64,000 nucleotides of DNA from Achromobacter sp. UMC46. Lineage in GTDB: Bacteria; Pseudomonadota; Gammaproteobacteria; Burkholderiales; Burkholderiaceae_B. Shown here piece after piece: positions 9,175 through 17,194 of the stretch. Position 1 is the stretch's first letter; every line of letters starts with the position of its first letter. Position numbers and translations under genes: made by a program. Location: positions 1-64,000 of the forward strand of contig NZ_LZZS01000015.1 of the NCBI RefSeq assembly GCF_014170335.1, given 5' to 3'. The notes under the pieces were generated by a model, which did not search any database, was not told where the DNA came from, and saw only the letters and a program-made list of their open reading frames with translations.

Positions 9175-9960
9175 ATGTCCGGGTTACTGCCTGATGATCA
9201 GATAGCCGTCCTGCGCAAGCAGGGGTTCGTGGTGGCGCGCCAATTCGTGGATGCAGACCGGGTGGCGGCGCTACGCGCGCTGGCCGAACGCCATTTGCGC
9301 GAGCATGTGGCCCCCATCGAATACGAAGCCGACCTGCGCTACCCCGGCGCGCCCGAGTCGCGTGCCGCCGAAGGCGGGTTGACCGTCCGCCGCCTGCTCA
9401 GCGCCTATGCGCGCGACCCGCTGTTCGCCCACTGGGCGACGGACCCCGGCATCGCCCAGTGGCTGGCCCGCTACTTCGGCGAGCCCGCCGTGCTGTCGAC
9501 CGTGCACCACAACTGCGTGATGACCAAGCATCCGGCCTACGGCAGCCTGACCGGCTGGCACCAGGATATCCGCTATTGGTCGTTTTCCGATACCGACCTG
9601 GTGTCCTGTTGGCTGGCCCTGGGCCCGGAAAAGCGCGAGAACGGCGGCCTGTCGCTGATCCCGGGTTCGCATGCGGCGGCGTTTGCGCCCGACCAGTTCG
9701 ACGACCAGAAATTCTTCCGCGACGATGCGCCGCAAAACGCCGATTGGATCGCGCAAGCCGTCTGCCCCGAGCTTGAGGCCGGCGACGTGGTTTTCTTCCA
9801 TTGCCGGACCCTGCATGCCGCGCAGGGCAACCGCAGCGACCGCGTGAAACTGTCGGTGGTGCATACGTATCACCCGCAGTCCTGCCATGCGCTGCCGGGC
9901 ACGCGATCGGCATCTCAGCCGGGAGTGCCGCTGGCGATGCCGGTTGACGAAAGTGCCTAA
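9175..9960 (+). CDS. Phytanoyl-CoA dioxygenase (PhyH) family protein
   Basis: 261 residues from ATG 9175, chosen over an in-frame ATG at 9106 because the family fold begins at MSGLLPDDQIAVLRKQGFVV and GTGTGAGGATC precedes it. The family uses Fe(II) and 2-oxoglutarate to hydroxylate small molecules. The metal triad is visible: H and D in GWHQDIRYW, and the distal H in FFHCRTLHAAQGN; the following NRSDRVKLSVVHTYHP supplies a likely 2-oxoglutarate Arg. Substrate unknown. The neighbour downstream is an IclR regulator on the same strand, which may or may not control it. Confidence 0.85.
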   Translation: MSGLLPDDQIAVLRKQGFVVARQFVDADRVAALRALAERHLREHVAPIEYEADLRYPGAPESRAAEGGLTVRRLLSAYARDPLFAHWATDPGIAQWLARYFGEPAVLSTVHHNCVMTKHPAYGSLTGWHQDIRYWSFSDTDLVSCWLALGPEKRENGGLSLIPGSHAAAFAPDQFDDQKFFRDDAPQNADWIAQAVCPELEAGDVVFFHCRTLHAAQGNRSDRVKLSVVHTYHPQSCHALPGTRSASQPGVPLAMPVDESA

Positions 9961-10090
9961 AGTAATTGATATTTGCTATTAATAATTGAACTACAATTAA
10001 ATTAAGCGCAATGCGCGATGTGGGGCCGGCATATACCCCCGTCGCGATGATTCCTGCGCGGCATCCCTAGAACTCAATAGGCTGTTCCCT

Positions 10091-10918
10091 GTGCGCAAAG
10101 CTACCCCCGACGACACGGAAAAACCGCAGGCGCCGACCGAGACCCGGTCTTCGCTGTTTGTCGGTTCCACTGAAAAAGCCTTTCAGGTGCTGCACGCGTT
10201 CGATGGTTCGAAACGCCACATGACGCTGGCCGATATCGCGCGCGAATCCGGCCTGGACCGCAGCGCGACGCAGCGCCTGGTCTATACGCTTGAGACGCTG
10301 GGCTATCTGCGCCGCATTCCGGATACGCGCAACTACGGCCTGACGCCGAAGGTGCTGCAATTCTCGTACAACTATGTGCGCGCGAACGAGCTGATCGACA
10401 AGGCATCGCCGTATCTGCTGGACATCAGCCGGACGCTGGGCGAGACGACGAACCTGCAAGAGCTGGACGGCCATGAGATCGTGTTCGTGGCCCGCTTTCC
10501 GGGCCACCATCTGGTGAATGTGGACATCGCGGTGGGCAGCCGCCTGCCGGCGTTCTTCACGGCGTCCGGCACGGCGATCCTGTCGCGGCTGTCGGACGAG
10601 CACCGCCGCGAGATCCTGGCGCAGACGCGGCTGGAAGCGATCACGCCGTATACCGAAGTGAACCCTGAAAAACTGCTGGACCGCGTGCAGCGCGTGGCCG
10701 AAAAGGGCTACGCGATCATCGTGAACGAGACGGTGCTGGGAGATATCTCGGTGGCGGCGCCAGTGATCGATCATCGGGGGTTGGCGGTGGCTGCGATCAA
10801 TATTTCTGTGCCGACGACGAGGTGGACAGTGGCGCGGGTGGAAGCAGAACTGGCGCCGCATGTGCAGGTGGCGGCGACTTCGATCTCTAAGTCTAAGTTT
10901 TCGGCTTATTCGAGGTAG
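10091..10918 (+). CDS. IclR-family transcriptional regulator
   Basis: 275 residues from a GTG start; no good ribosome site is visible, so the start is uncertain. Residues about 25-85 are the IclR winged helix (STEKAFQVLHAFDGSKRHMTLADIARESGLDRSATQRLVYTLETLGYL), and the rest is the effector domain, with LLDISRTLGETTNLQELDGHEIVFVARFPG and the C-terminal VSVPTTRW-like end. IclR proteins usually control nearby catabolic genes. The 130 bp upstream is strikingly AT-rich (about 9961-10005) and probably holds its promoter. It is followed directly by a tandem-repeat zone. Confidence 0.85.
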   Translation: MRKATPDDTEKPQAPTETRSSLFVGSTEKAFQVLHAFDGSKRHMTLADIARESGLDRSATQRLVYTLETLGYLRRIPDTRNYGLTPKVLQFSYNYVRANELIDKASPYLLDISRTLGETTNLQELDGHEIVFVARFPGHHLVNVDIAVGSRLPAFFTASGTAILSRLSDEHRREILAQTRLEAITPYTEVNPEKLLDRVQRVAEKGYAIIVNETVLGDISVAAPVIDHRGLAVAAINISVPTTRWTVARVEAELAPHVQVAATSISKSKFSAYSR

Positions 10919-10927
10919 GGGGCTGTG

Positions 10928-11032
10928 GAGCTTCGTGGGGCCGAGTTGTAGAGCTTCGTGGGATGTGCTTTTGATCTTCGTGGGGCCGTGTTGTAGAGCT
11001 TCGTGGGGCGTGCCCTAGATCTTCGTGGGACG
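10928..11032. repeat. Tandem repeats, alternating 23-bp and 22-bp units
   Basis: Five head-to-tail copies of GA(G/T)CTTCGTGGG(G/A): 10928-10950, 10951-10972, 10973-10995, 10996-11017 and a partial one at 11018-11032. Copies 1 and 3 are 23 bp and end in GTTGTA; copies 2 and 4 are 22 bp with a different tail, so the real period is about 45 bp. They start 10 bp after the IclR stop codon and run straight into the inverted-repeat element at 11033. There are no spacer-like unique sequences, so this is not CRISPR. Confidence 0.85.
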
Positions 11033-11195
11033 CTCGTCGCCGGGGTCGGGTGGGTGGCGCGCGCCCACGATTGCGGTCCGGAGCGTTCGCTCCGGACTGC
11101 CCCTTCGTCATCTTCGTTGCGGCCTACGGCCGCTGCCTTCAGATTCCCTCGGGCGCATCAAGGTTGCGCGCCACCCACCCGACCCCGACGACGAG
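11033..11195 (+). repeat. Inverted-repeat-bounded conserved element, copy A
   Basis: A 163-bp unit with 30-bp terminal arms (11033-11062 and 11166-11195) that pair with one mismatch. Inside are a perfect hairpin GTCCGGAGCG-TT-CGCTCCGGAC, a conserved CGTCATCTTCGT, a second hairpin GCGGCC-TAC-GGCCGC, and CCTTCAGATTCCCTCGGGC. The same core occurs in reverse orientation at 13112-13273 with unrelated but self-complementary arms. It codes for nothing convincing. It could be a structured RNA, a REP-like or MITE-like element, or a protein-binding DNA structure. Confidence 0.75.
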
Positions 11196-11486
11196 CTGCG
11201 CCGTCTTGGTTCGCGCGCTGCTAGAGCGCCGTTTACTGACGAGATTTTCGGGGCCCGCCTCATGCGTCCGCGCGGGCGGCCGCATTCGGCATACGCGTTG
11301 TTGATGCGTCGGGGCGGTGGTCGCTTGCGCGCTGGTGGTGAGTGGTTTTCTATTGGCCCCGCCGTCAGGTGGGGGAGGTGGAGCGACGGGTGGCGCGCGG
11401 CAGATAGTTGCTTGCTTGGCCAGGCCTGTACGCGCGCCACCCGTCTAAAAGGGAGGCCAGTGATGGGGCCGGCGATGTCGCTCTTC
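11196..11486. other. Non-coding stretch between element A and the IS
   Basis: 291 bp of GC-rich DNA with only low-complexity Arg-rich frames and no supported gene. The one clear structure is the stem-loop at 11385-11445. Confidence 0.55.
11385..11445. repeat. Long stem-loop, copy C (arm-like, no core)
   Basis: GACGGGTGGCGCGCG at 11385-11399 pairs perfectly with 11431-11445 (15 bp) around a 31-nt loop. The GGGTGGCGCGC part also occurs in the arms of element A, but the conserved core is absent. Followed by TAAAA, so a terminator role is possible. Confidence 0.55.
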
Positions 11487-12867
11487 GGGAGTGTCATAAA
11501 TTTTGTGTTTGAGGCCTAACATACCGCTCAAGGAGCACATGTATGGCCACAAAGAAGAAACCTCCCCTGAGGGAATTACCGTCGATCCCGGCGGGTCTGG
11601 TTGACCAGTTCGTTAAGGGTCCGATGACCGCCGAGGCGGTGCAGGACCTGTCGATGGCGTTCAAGAAGGCGCTGATCGAGCGGGCGCTGGGCGCCGAGCT
11701 AGGGCACCATCTGAGGTATCCCTCGGGCGGAGATCGCCCCGAGGAAGCCACCAATCAGCGCAACGGCAAGAGCCGCAAGACGGTGCTGACCGATGACGGT
11801 GCGCTGCGGGTGGAGATCCCGCGGGACCGTGACGGCAGCTTCGCCCCGATCCTGATCCCCAAGCACGAGCGCCGCTTTACCGGGTTTGATGACAAGATCA
11901 TCGCGATGTACGCCCGGGGCATGACGGTGCGCGAGATCCAGGGGTTCTTGGTCGAGCAGTACGGCACCGAGGTCTCGCCCGAGTTCATCAGCTCGGTGAC
12001 CGACGCGGTCATGGACGAGGTCACTGCTTGGCAGACCCGGCCTCTAGAGACGATGTACCCGGTGGTGTTCTTCGATGCGCTGCGGGTCAAGATCCGCGAG
12101 GACGGGGTGGTACGCAACAAGGCCGTGTACCTGGCGCTGGCGGTGCTGCCTGATGGCACGCGCGACATCCTGGGCCTGTGGATCGAGCAGACCGAGGGCG
12201 CCAAGTTCTGGATGAAGGTGTTCAACGAACTGAAGACCCGCGGCACGCAGGACATCCTGATCGCCGTCACCGATGGCTTGAAGGGTATGGAGCAGTCGCT
12301 GAACGCGGTGTTCCCGGCCACGACGCTGCAGACCTGCATCGTGCACCTGATCCGCTCGAGCCTGGACTACGCCAGCTGGAAGGAACGCCGGACGGTGGCA
12401 GCGGCCTTGAAGCCGATCTACACGGCGGCGACTGTGGAGGCTGCGTTGGCTGCGCTATCGGCGTTCGAGCAAGGCCCGTGGGGTCAGCGTTACGCGCCGA
12501 TCGCAGAAGCATGGCGCCGGGCCTGGGATCGGGTGATCCCGTTCTTTATGTTCCCGCCAGCGATCCGCAAGGTGATTTACACCACCAACGCCATCGAAAG
12601 CATCAACGCGCAGTTGCGCCGGGTGGTGAAAACGCGAAGGCACTTCCCCAGCGATGAGGCCGCCACCAAGCTGCTGTGGCTGGTCCTGCGCAACGTCACT
12701 GACGGCTGGGGCAGCGCCACGCATGACTGGAAGGCCGCCATGAACCAGTTCGCCATCATTTACGCTGAACGCTTCACTGACCCGTATCGCTGAGATAGCA
12801 GCAACACGCCTGATCCTCCACGGGATCAGGCACTGAGTGCCTTAAACACAAAAAAACTGACACTCCC
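11487..12867 (+). mobile_element. IS256-family insertion sequence, 1381 bp
   Basis: The ends start GGGAGTGTCA and match as inverted repeats at 24 of the first 29 positions (11487-11515 with 12839-12867). One transposase gene fills the element in the plus direction. No target-site duplication is seen: the 8 bp before (CGCTCTTC) differ from the 8 bp after (GGTTTGCG), whereas IS256 elements normally leave 8-9 bp. This points to recombination or deletion next to the element after insertion. It lies between two copies of a repeat element in opposite orientations. Confidence 0.88.
11543..12793 (+). CDS. IS256-family transposase
   Basis: 416 residues, full length for IS256/mutator-type DDE transposases. 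Visible features are the N-terminal ALGAELGHHLRY segment, MYARGMTVREIQGFLVEQYG, the first catalytic Asp in YPVVFFDALRVKIRE, the second in IAVTDGLKGM, CIVHLIRSSLDYA, and the final Glu in TNAIESINAQLRRVVKTR. AAGGAGCACATGT precedes the ATG. The frame is intact, so the element may still be active. Confidence 0.95.
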   Translation: MATKKKPPLRELPSIPAGLVDQFVKGPMTAEAVQDLSMAFKKALIERALGAELGHHLRYPSGGDRPEEATNQRNGKSRKTVLTDDGALRVEIPRDRDGSFAPILIPKHERRFTGFDDKIIAMYARGMTVREIQGFLVEQYGTEVSPEFISSVTDAVMDEVTAWQTRPLETMYPVVFFDALRVKIREDGVVRNKAVYLALAVLPDGTRDILGLWIEQTEGAKFWMKVFNELKTRGTQDILIAVTDGLKGMEQSLNAVFPATTLQTCIVHLIRSSLDYASWKERRTVAAALKPIYTAATVEAALAALSAFEQGPWGQRYAPIAEAWRRAWDRVIPFFMFPPAIRKVIYTTNAIESINAQLRRVVKTRRHFPSDEAATKLLWLVLRNVTDGWGSATHDWKAAMNQFAIIYAERFTDPYR

Positions 12868-13111
12868 GGTTTGCGCGATTTCCATACGCCGAAGGCGATG
12901 CGTAGGAGTTTTCTGGCGATGATGTTTAGGCACCGCAACCCACACGCGAAGCGAATCGCGCAACGACGCAAGACGATGCGTAAGCTCCCCAAGGCCGCCT
13001 GCGCGGCCGGCCGGGAGCGGGCCCCGCAAGATCCTCCACCACTCAAAACCCGGGGCGAGAACCCTAAGCACACCGCCCTCCCCAGCGACGATCAAGATTC
13101 AGCCAGCAGAG
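12868..13111. other. Non-coding stretch after the IS
   Basis: 244 bp between the IS and element B. One frame (from 12871) is open for 93 codons but is Arg/Pro-rich with no ribosome site, and runs into element B, so I do not call a gene. CGATGCGTA recurs at 12896 and 12976 in a loose direct repeat. Nothing else stands out. Confidence 0.45.
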
Positions 13112-13273
13112 CCCGGCGCGACAGTCCCCCGGGGCGTGCGGGGAGTCGATAAGCCCGAGGGAATCTGAAGGGAAGGCCGAAGGCCTGGACGAAGATGACG
13201 TAGGGATAGTCCGGAGCGAAGGCTCCGGACCGCAATCGTTGACCCGCACGCCCCGGGGGACTGCCGTGACGGG
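13112..13273 (-). repeat. Inverted-repeat-bounded conserved element, copy B
   Basis: A 162-bp unit in the opposite orientation to copy A. The inner 21 bp of the arms (13122-13142 with 13243-13263) pair perfectly and a further 10 bp outward pair at 7 positions. On the minus strand the core reads ACGATTGCGGTCCGGAGC, hairpin to GCTCCGGAC, CGTCATCTTCGT, a small hairpin AGGCC-TTC-GGCCT, and CCTTCAGATTCCCTCGGGC, nearly identical to copy A. The arm sequences are unlike those of copy A, yet pairing is kept. Confidence 0.75.
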
Positions 13274-13370
13274 CGTCTAAAGAACTAACAATCAAAAAAA
13301 GAAAAAGGACCGCCAAAAACGCAGTCCCCCTCCATTCCTAAAGCCAAAAACCTAAACAGAAATTCGGCCC

Positions 13371-14276
13371 TTAAACCACCCCCTCAAACTCCTTCAGCAA
13401 AGGCCCCAACTCCGCCCGCAACGCCGCCTGCAATCCGTCTGCCGGCGCCACCAACGGATCCAGCACTTCGGGCGCGTTCACGCCGATCAGATCCATCACC
13501 GACTTCATCGGCCCGGGGTTCGTCTCTGCGAACGCCAGATTCATCAGCGGAATCAAACGGCGATGCAGCTCCATCGACTCCCGCGTGCGTCCTTCAGCCG
13601 CCAACGCGTATACCTTCCGCCAGGCCGTCGGCAACAGGCTTGCCGTCACCACGATGCCGCCGCGCGCGCCCGCCGCAAGGTGCACCGGCAGCAGCGTGTC
13701 TTCGCCGCTGAACACCGCGAACGAATCGTCAACGCCTGCCACTGTGCGCAGGAAGTGGTACATGTCCGTGTTGCAGGCCTTCATGCCGATGATGTTCTCG
13801 TGCCGCGACAGTTCGTGCAGCACTTCGGGGGCGATCGCGATGCGGGTGCGGTACGGGATCTCGTAGATCATCACGGGCAGCGGCGAGGCGTCCGCGTAGC
13901 GCAGGAAGTAGTCGCGGATACCGGCTTGCGTGGGGGTCGTGTAGTAGGGCGTCAGCACCATCAGCGCGTCGGCGCCGGCGTCGGCGAATTCGCGGCCGGC
14001 TTGCAGGGCGTCGTGGAAGCCGGGGTCAAGCACGCCGGGGATCACCGGCACGCGGCCTTCGATGGCTTCCACCGTCAGCTTGCACATGCGGATGCGTTCG
14101 GCGCGGGGCAGGGCGCCGTATTCGCCCGTGCCGCCCAGCGGCACGATGCCGTCGATGCCTTGCTTGAGCAGGTAGGCGATCAGCGCGCGGGCGGCCGGGA
14201 CGTTGATGGTGTCGTCGGCGTTGACCGGCGTCGGGATGGCGGGGAAGACGCCGCGAAGATGGGTTGCGTTCAGCAT
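13371..14276 (-). CDS. DapA-family (dihydrodipicolinate synthase-like) lyase/aldolase
   Basis: 301 residues from ATG 14276, chosen because MLNATHLRGVFPAIPTPVNADD is the normal start of the family; an upstream in-frame start adds an unlikely Pro/Arg leader. It is a TIM-barrel Schiff-base enzyme: PLGGTGEYGALPRAER is the substrate loop, YEIPYRT carries the proton-relay Tyr and IIGMKACNTD the Schiff-base Lys. Last gene of a five-gene operon with a 2-hydroxyacid dehydrogenase and a polyamine-type ABC importer, so it is more likely a catabolic 2-oxoacid aldolase or dehydratase than lysine-pathway DapA. Substrate not readable. Confidence 0.85.
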   Translation of the reverse strand: MLNATHLRGVFPAIPTPVNADDTINVPAARALIAYLLKQGIDGIVPLGGTGEYGALPRAERIRMCKLTVEAIEGRVPVIPGVLDPGFHDALQAGREFADAGADALMVLTPYYTTPTQAGIRDYFLRYADASPLPVMIYEIPYRTRIAIAPEVLHELSRHENIIGMKACNTDMYHFLRTVAGVDDSFAVFSGEDTLLPVHLAAGARGGIVVTASLLPTAWRKVYALAAEGRTRESMELHRRLIPLMNLAFAETNPGPMKSVMDLIGVNAPEVLDPLVAPADGLQAALRAELGPLLKEFEGVV

Positions 14277-14314
14277 GTTGCGAATCCTAAGAGGTAATAC
14301 AAGCGCGCATGGGG

Positions 14315-16090
14315 TCAGGTGGCCAGACTGCGGCGGCGGAGCCGGTCGGCCAGCCAGATCAGCGCGGCGATGAAGATGAAGAGGCACGTCGAGACGGCGG
14401 CGATCACCGGGGAAATCTGCAGCGTCACTTCGTCCCAGAACTGCTTGGGCAAGGTGGCGTTTAGGCCGCCCGAGGCGAACAGCGCGATCGTCAGTTCATC
14501 GAACGAGGTCGCGAACGCGAACAGGAACGACGACATCAGGCCGGCCCCCAGGATGGGGAACGTCACGAAGCGCAGCGTGGCCCATGGGCCCGCGCCCAGG
14601 CTTTGCGCGGCCAGGTCCAGGCGTGTGTCGTAGTTGCGCAGTACCGCCATCATCGTGATCACCACGTAAGGCACGGCGACGACCGTGTGCGCCAGGATCA
14701 GGCCGATGGTGGAGCCCACCAGGCCCACGCGGGCGAAGAAATAGAACATGCCCACGGCGATGATCATGCGCGGCACGACGATGGGCGACAGCACGAAGGC
14801 CAGCATCGCGGACTTGCCGCGCATGTTGGCGCGCACCAGCAGGAAGGCGGCGGGCGTGCCGATCAGCATCGCCAGCAGGCCGGTGCCCACGCCCACGATC
14901 AACGAACGGGTGATCGCCTGCATCCACACGGGCGAGGTGAACATCTGTTCATACCACTGCAGCGAAAAGCCCTTGGGCGGCCATGTCAGGCCGGAGCCCG
15001 AATCGAACGACAGCGGGATCATCAGGAACGCGGGGGCACTCAGGAAGGCCAGTATGCCCAGCACGATCCACCACAAGGTGCGCGACTGGCCGGTGCCGGA
15101 CACCGAACGGCGCAGGCGCTTGGGCAGCAGCGCGAACAGCGCGTCGGAGACGTTGGCCAGCACGGTCAGCACCGCGTCGCCCGCGCGGCGGGACAGGCTT
15201 TCCTTGCCCGATGCGCGCACGCGGGTGGATGCGCCGCCCGTCATGGTGGACAGGCCCAGCACCTTGTCGTAGATGGCGAAGACGACCAGCACCACCACCA
15301 GCAGCAGCACCGACACCGCGCCGGCGAACTCCCAGTTCATGGTCTGCTGGACCTGGTCGATGATGATCTGCGTGATCATCGTTTCCTTGCGTCCGCCCAG
15401 CAGCGCCGGCGTGATGAAAAAGCCGATGGCCGTCACGAACACCATGATGGCGGCGGCCGCCACGCCCGGCATCGACAGCGGAAAGTAGATCTTCCAGAAC
15501 GCCGTGCCCGGGCGCGCGCCCAGCGTGGAGGCGGCGCGCGGCAGGTTGCGGTCGATGTTCTCCATGACGGACAGCATCGTCAGCACCGCCAGCGGCATCA
15601 GCGCGTGCACCATGCCGACCAGCACACTGCCGAAGTTGTAGAGCAGGTTGGCCGGCGCATCCAGGATGCCCAGGGCCTGCAGCAGCTGGTTGACGACGCC
15701 GTTTCTGCCCAGCAGCACGACCCAGGCGAAGGTGCGCACCAGGAAGCTCGTCCAGAAAGACAGCAGCACCCAGAACAGCAGCGACGTCTTGCGCCGGGCC
15801 GACAAACTGGAGATCAGGTAGGCCACGGGATAGCCCGCCACCACCGAGAAGAACGTCGTCCACAACGAAATCTTCAACGTGATCAGCAGCACGTTCACGT
15901 ATACCGACGATTCGAACAGCCGGTGGTATTGCGCCAGGCTGAAGCCTTGTTCGCCGACGACGCTCAACAGCAGCAACTGGCCGACGGGATAGATCAGCAG
16001 CACCAGCAGCAGCACGACCAGCGGGGCGGCCATCAGGAAATGGCGCCGGCCTGCGCTCATGCGCTTGCGGGGATTGGCTAGAGTCGTCAT
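14315..16090 (-). CDS. Fused two-domain ABC permease, spermidine/putrescine (PotB-PotC) type
   Basis: 591 residues carrying two complete permease modules in one chain. Module 1 (about 20-290) has the EAA-like loop RAASTLGARPGTAFWKIYFPLSMPG; module 2 (about 340-590) has AAQSLGAGPWATLRFVTFPILGAG. PotB and PotC are usually separate proteins of about 270-290 residues, so this is a natural fusion seen in the Fbp/iron(III)-like and some polyamine-type systems. A charged linker (ASTRVRASGKESLSRRAGD) joins them. ATG 16090 follows GGAGTGATCGC and lies 4 bp after the ATPase stop. Confidence 0.9.
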   Translation of the reverse strand: MTTLANPRKRMSAGRRHFLMAAPLVVLLLVLLIYPVGQLLLLSVVGEQGFSLAQYHRLFESSVYVNVLLITLKISLWTTFFSVVAGYPVAYLISSLSARRKTSLLFWVLLSFWTSFLVRTFAWVVLLGRNGVVNQLLQALGILDAPANLLYNFGSVLVGMVHALMPLAVLTMLSVMENIDRNLPRAASTLGARPGTAFWKIYFPLSMPGVAAAAIMVFVTAIGFFITPALLGGRKETMITQIIIDQVQQTMNWEFAGAVSVLLLVVVLVVFAIYDKVLGLSTMTGGASTRVRASGKESLSRRAGDAVLTVLANVSDALFALLPKRLRRSVSGTGQSRTLWWIVLGILAFLSAPAFLMIPLSFDSGSGLTWPPKGFSLQWYEQMFTSPVWMQAITRSLIVGVGTGLLAMLIGTPAAFLLVRANMRGKSAMLAFVLSPIVVPRMIIAVGMFYFFARVGLVGSTIGLILAHTVVAVPYVVITMMAVLRNYDTRLDLAAQSLGAGPWATLRFVTFPILGAGLMSSFLFAFATSFDELTIALFASGGLNATLPKQFWDEVTLQISPVIAAVSTCLFIFIAALIWLADRLRRRSLAT

Positions 16091-16094
16091 GCGA

Positions 16095-17183
16095 TCACTC
16101 CGCAATGGCCACCGCGTCCGCGGCCTGCCAACTGACCGTCAGCGGCTGGCCGATCGCGTATTGCTCGGCCTGGCGCTGCGTGGGGTAGGCCACGACGATC
16201 GGCGCGGCATCGGCCGCGCCCGAATCCAGATACAGCTTCGTCAAGCTGCCCGTCACCATCACGTCCAGCAGCTTGCCGGTCAGGCCGGGGCCGGCGGTGC
16301 CCACGCGCAGGTTCTGCGGGCGCAGCATCACCGTGACTTTCTGGCCGGCGTTGATGGGGGCGCCATTGGACAGCGCCTGCCCGGTCACGCCCTGGCAGGC
16401 CAGCTTGACCGTCAGGATGTCGCCGTCCACCGACGCGACTTCGCCTTGCAGCAGATTCGATTCACCCAGGAAGTCGGCGACGAACAGCGTGCGGGGGCGG
16501 AAGTACAGGTCGGCCGGCGTGCCCAGTTGTTCGATCGCGCCGCCGTTCATCAGGCAGATGCGGTCGGACATGGTCATGGCCTCTTCCTGGTCGTGCGTCA
16601 CGTACACGATGGTGGTGCCCAGTTCGCGATGGATGCGCTTGATCTCAAGCTGCATCTGGTCGCGCAGTTTCTTGTCCAGCGCGCCCAGCGGTTCGTCCAT
16701 CAGGATGATGGCCGGGCGGTAGACCATGCAGCGCGCCAGCGCAATGCGCTGCTGCTGGCCGCCGGACAGTTCGCGCGGCAGGCGCGACGCTACGTGCGGC
16801 AGCCGCACCATTTCCAGCGCTTCGTGTGCACGGCGGCGCGCTTCAGCCGCTGGCACCTTGCGCATCTTCAGCGGGAACGCGATGTTCTCCTCGATGCTCA
16901 TGTGCGGAAACAGCGCGTAGTTCTGGAACACCATGCCGATATCCCGTTCATACGGCGCGCCATACGTGACGTCGGCGCCGTCGATCAGCACGCGGCCCTC
17001 GTCGGGCTGTGCCAGGCCGGCGATCAGGCTCAAGAGAGTGGTCTTGCCGGAGCCGGACGGACCCAGCAGCGTCAGGAATTCGCCGCGGGCGACGTCCAGG
17101 TGCGTGGGCGCCAGCGCGACGAAATCGCCATAGCGTTTGCCCAGACCCGAGATTTGCAGATTGGAAGAAGACATGGTGTTCAT
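16095..17183 (-). CDS. ABC transporter ATPase, PotA/spermidine type
   Basis: 362 residues. Walker A GPSGSGKT, Q-loop FQNYALFPHMS, signature LSGGQQQR, Walker B IILMDEP, D-loop GALD and H-loop THDQEEAM are all present, followed by a C-terminal TOBE-like domain (about 240-362). It powers the importer formed with the fused permease and the binding protein. Start could be 17183 or the second Met at 17174; no ribosome site separates them, and the 11-bp gap to the binding-protein gene suggests translational coupling. Confidence 0.92.
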   Translation of the reverse strand: MNTMSSSNLQISGLGKRYGDFVALAPTHLDVARGEFLTLLGPSGSGKTTLLSLIAGLAQPDEGRVLIDGADVTYGAPYERDIGMVFQNYALFPHMSIEENIAFPLKMRKVPAAEARRRAHEALEMVRLPHVASRLPRELSGGQQQRIALARCMVYRPAIILMDEPLGALDKKLRDQMQLEIKRIHRELGTTIVYVTHDQEEAMTMSDRICLMNGGAIEQLGTPADLYFRPRTLFVADFLGESNLLQGEVASVDGDILTVKLACQGVTGQALSNGAPINAGQKVTVMLRPQNLRVGTAGPGLTGKLLDVMVTGSLTKLYLDSGAADAAPIVVAYPTQRQAEQYAIGQPLTVSWQAADAVAIAE

Positions 17184-17194
17184 TCAGGAAAGAA

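Noticed and set aside
10928-11032. CRISPR array
   Set aside because: The units are contiguous and degenerate with no unique spacers and no cas genes nearby.
11050-11304. Small protein encoded across element A (reading LRSGAF-type frames)
   Set aside because: The same pattern recurs in element B only because the DNA is repeated; conserved positions follow stems and loops, not codons, and no ribosome site is present.
12871-13152. 93-codon frame after the IS
   Set aside because: Low-complexity Arg/Pro-rich translation, no start signal, and it runs into a structural repeat.
13371-14276. Biosynthetic dapA (lysine pathway)
   Set aside because: Operon context with an ABC importer and a hydroxyacid dehydrogenase points to catabolism; the family fold alone does not show lysine synthesis.
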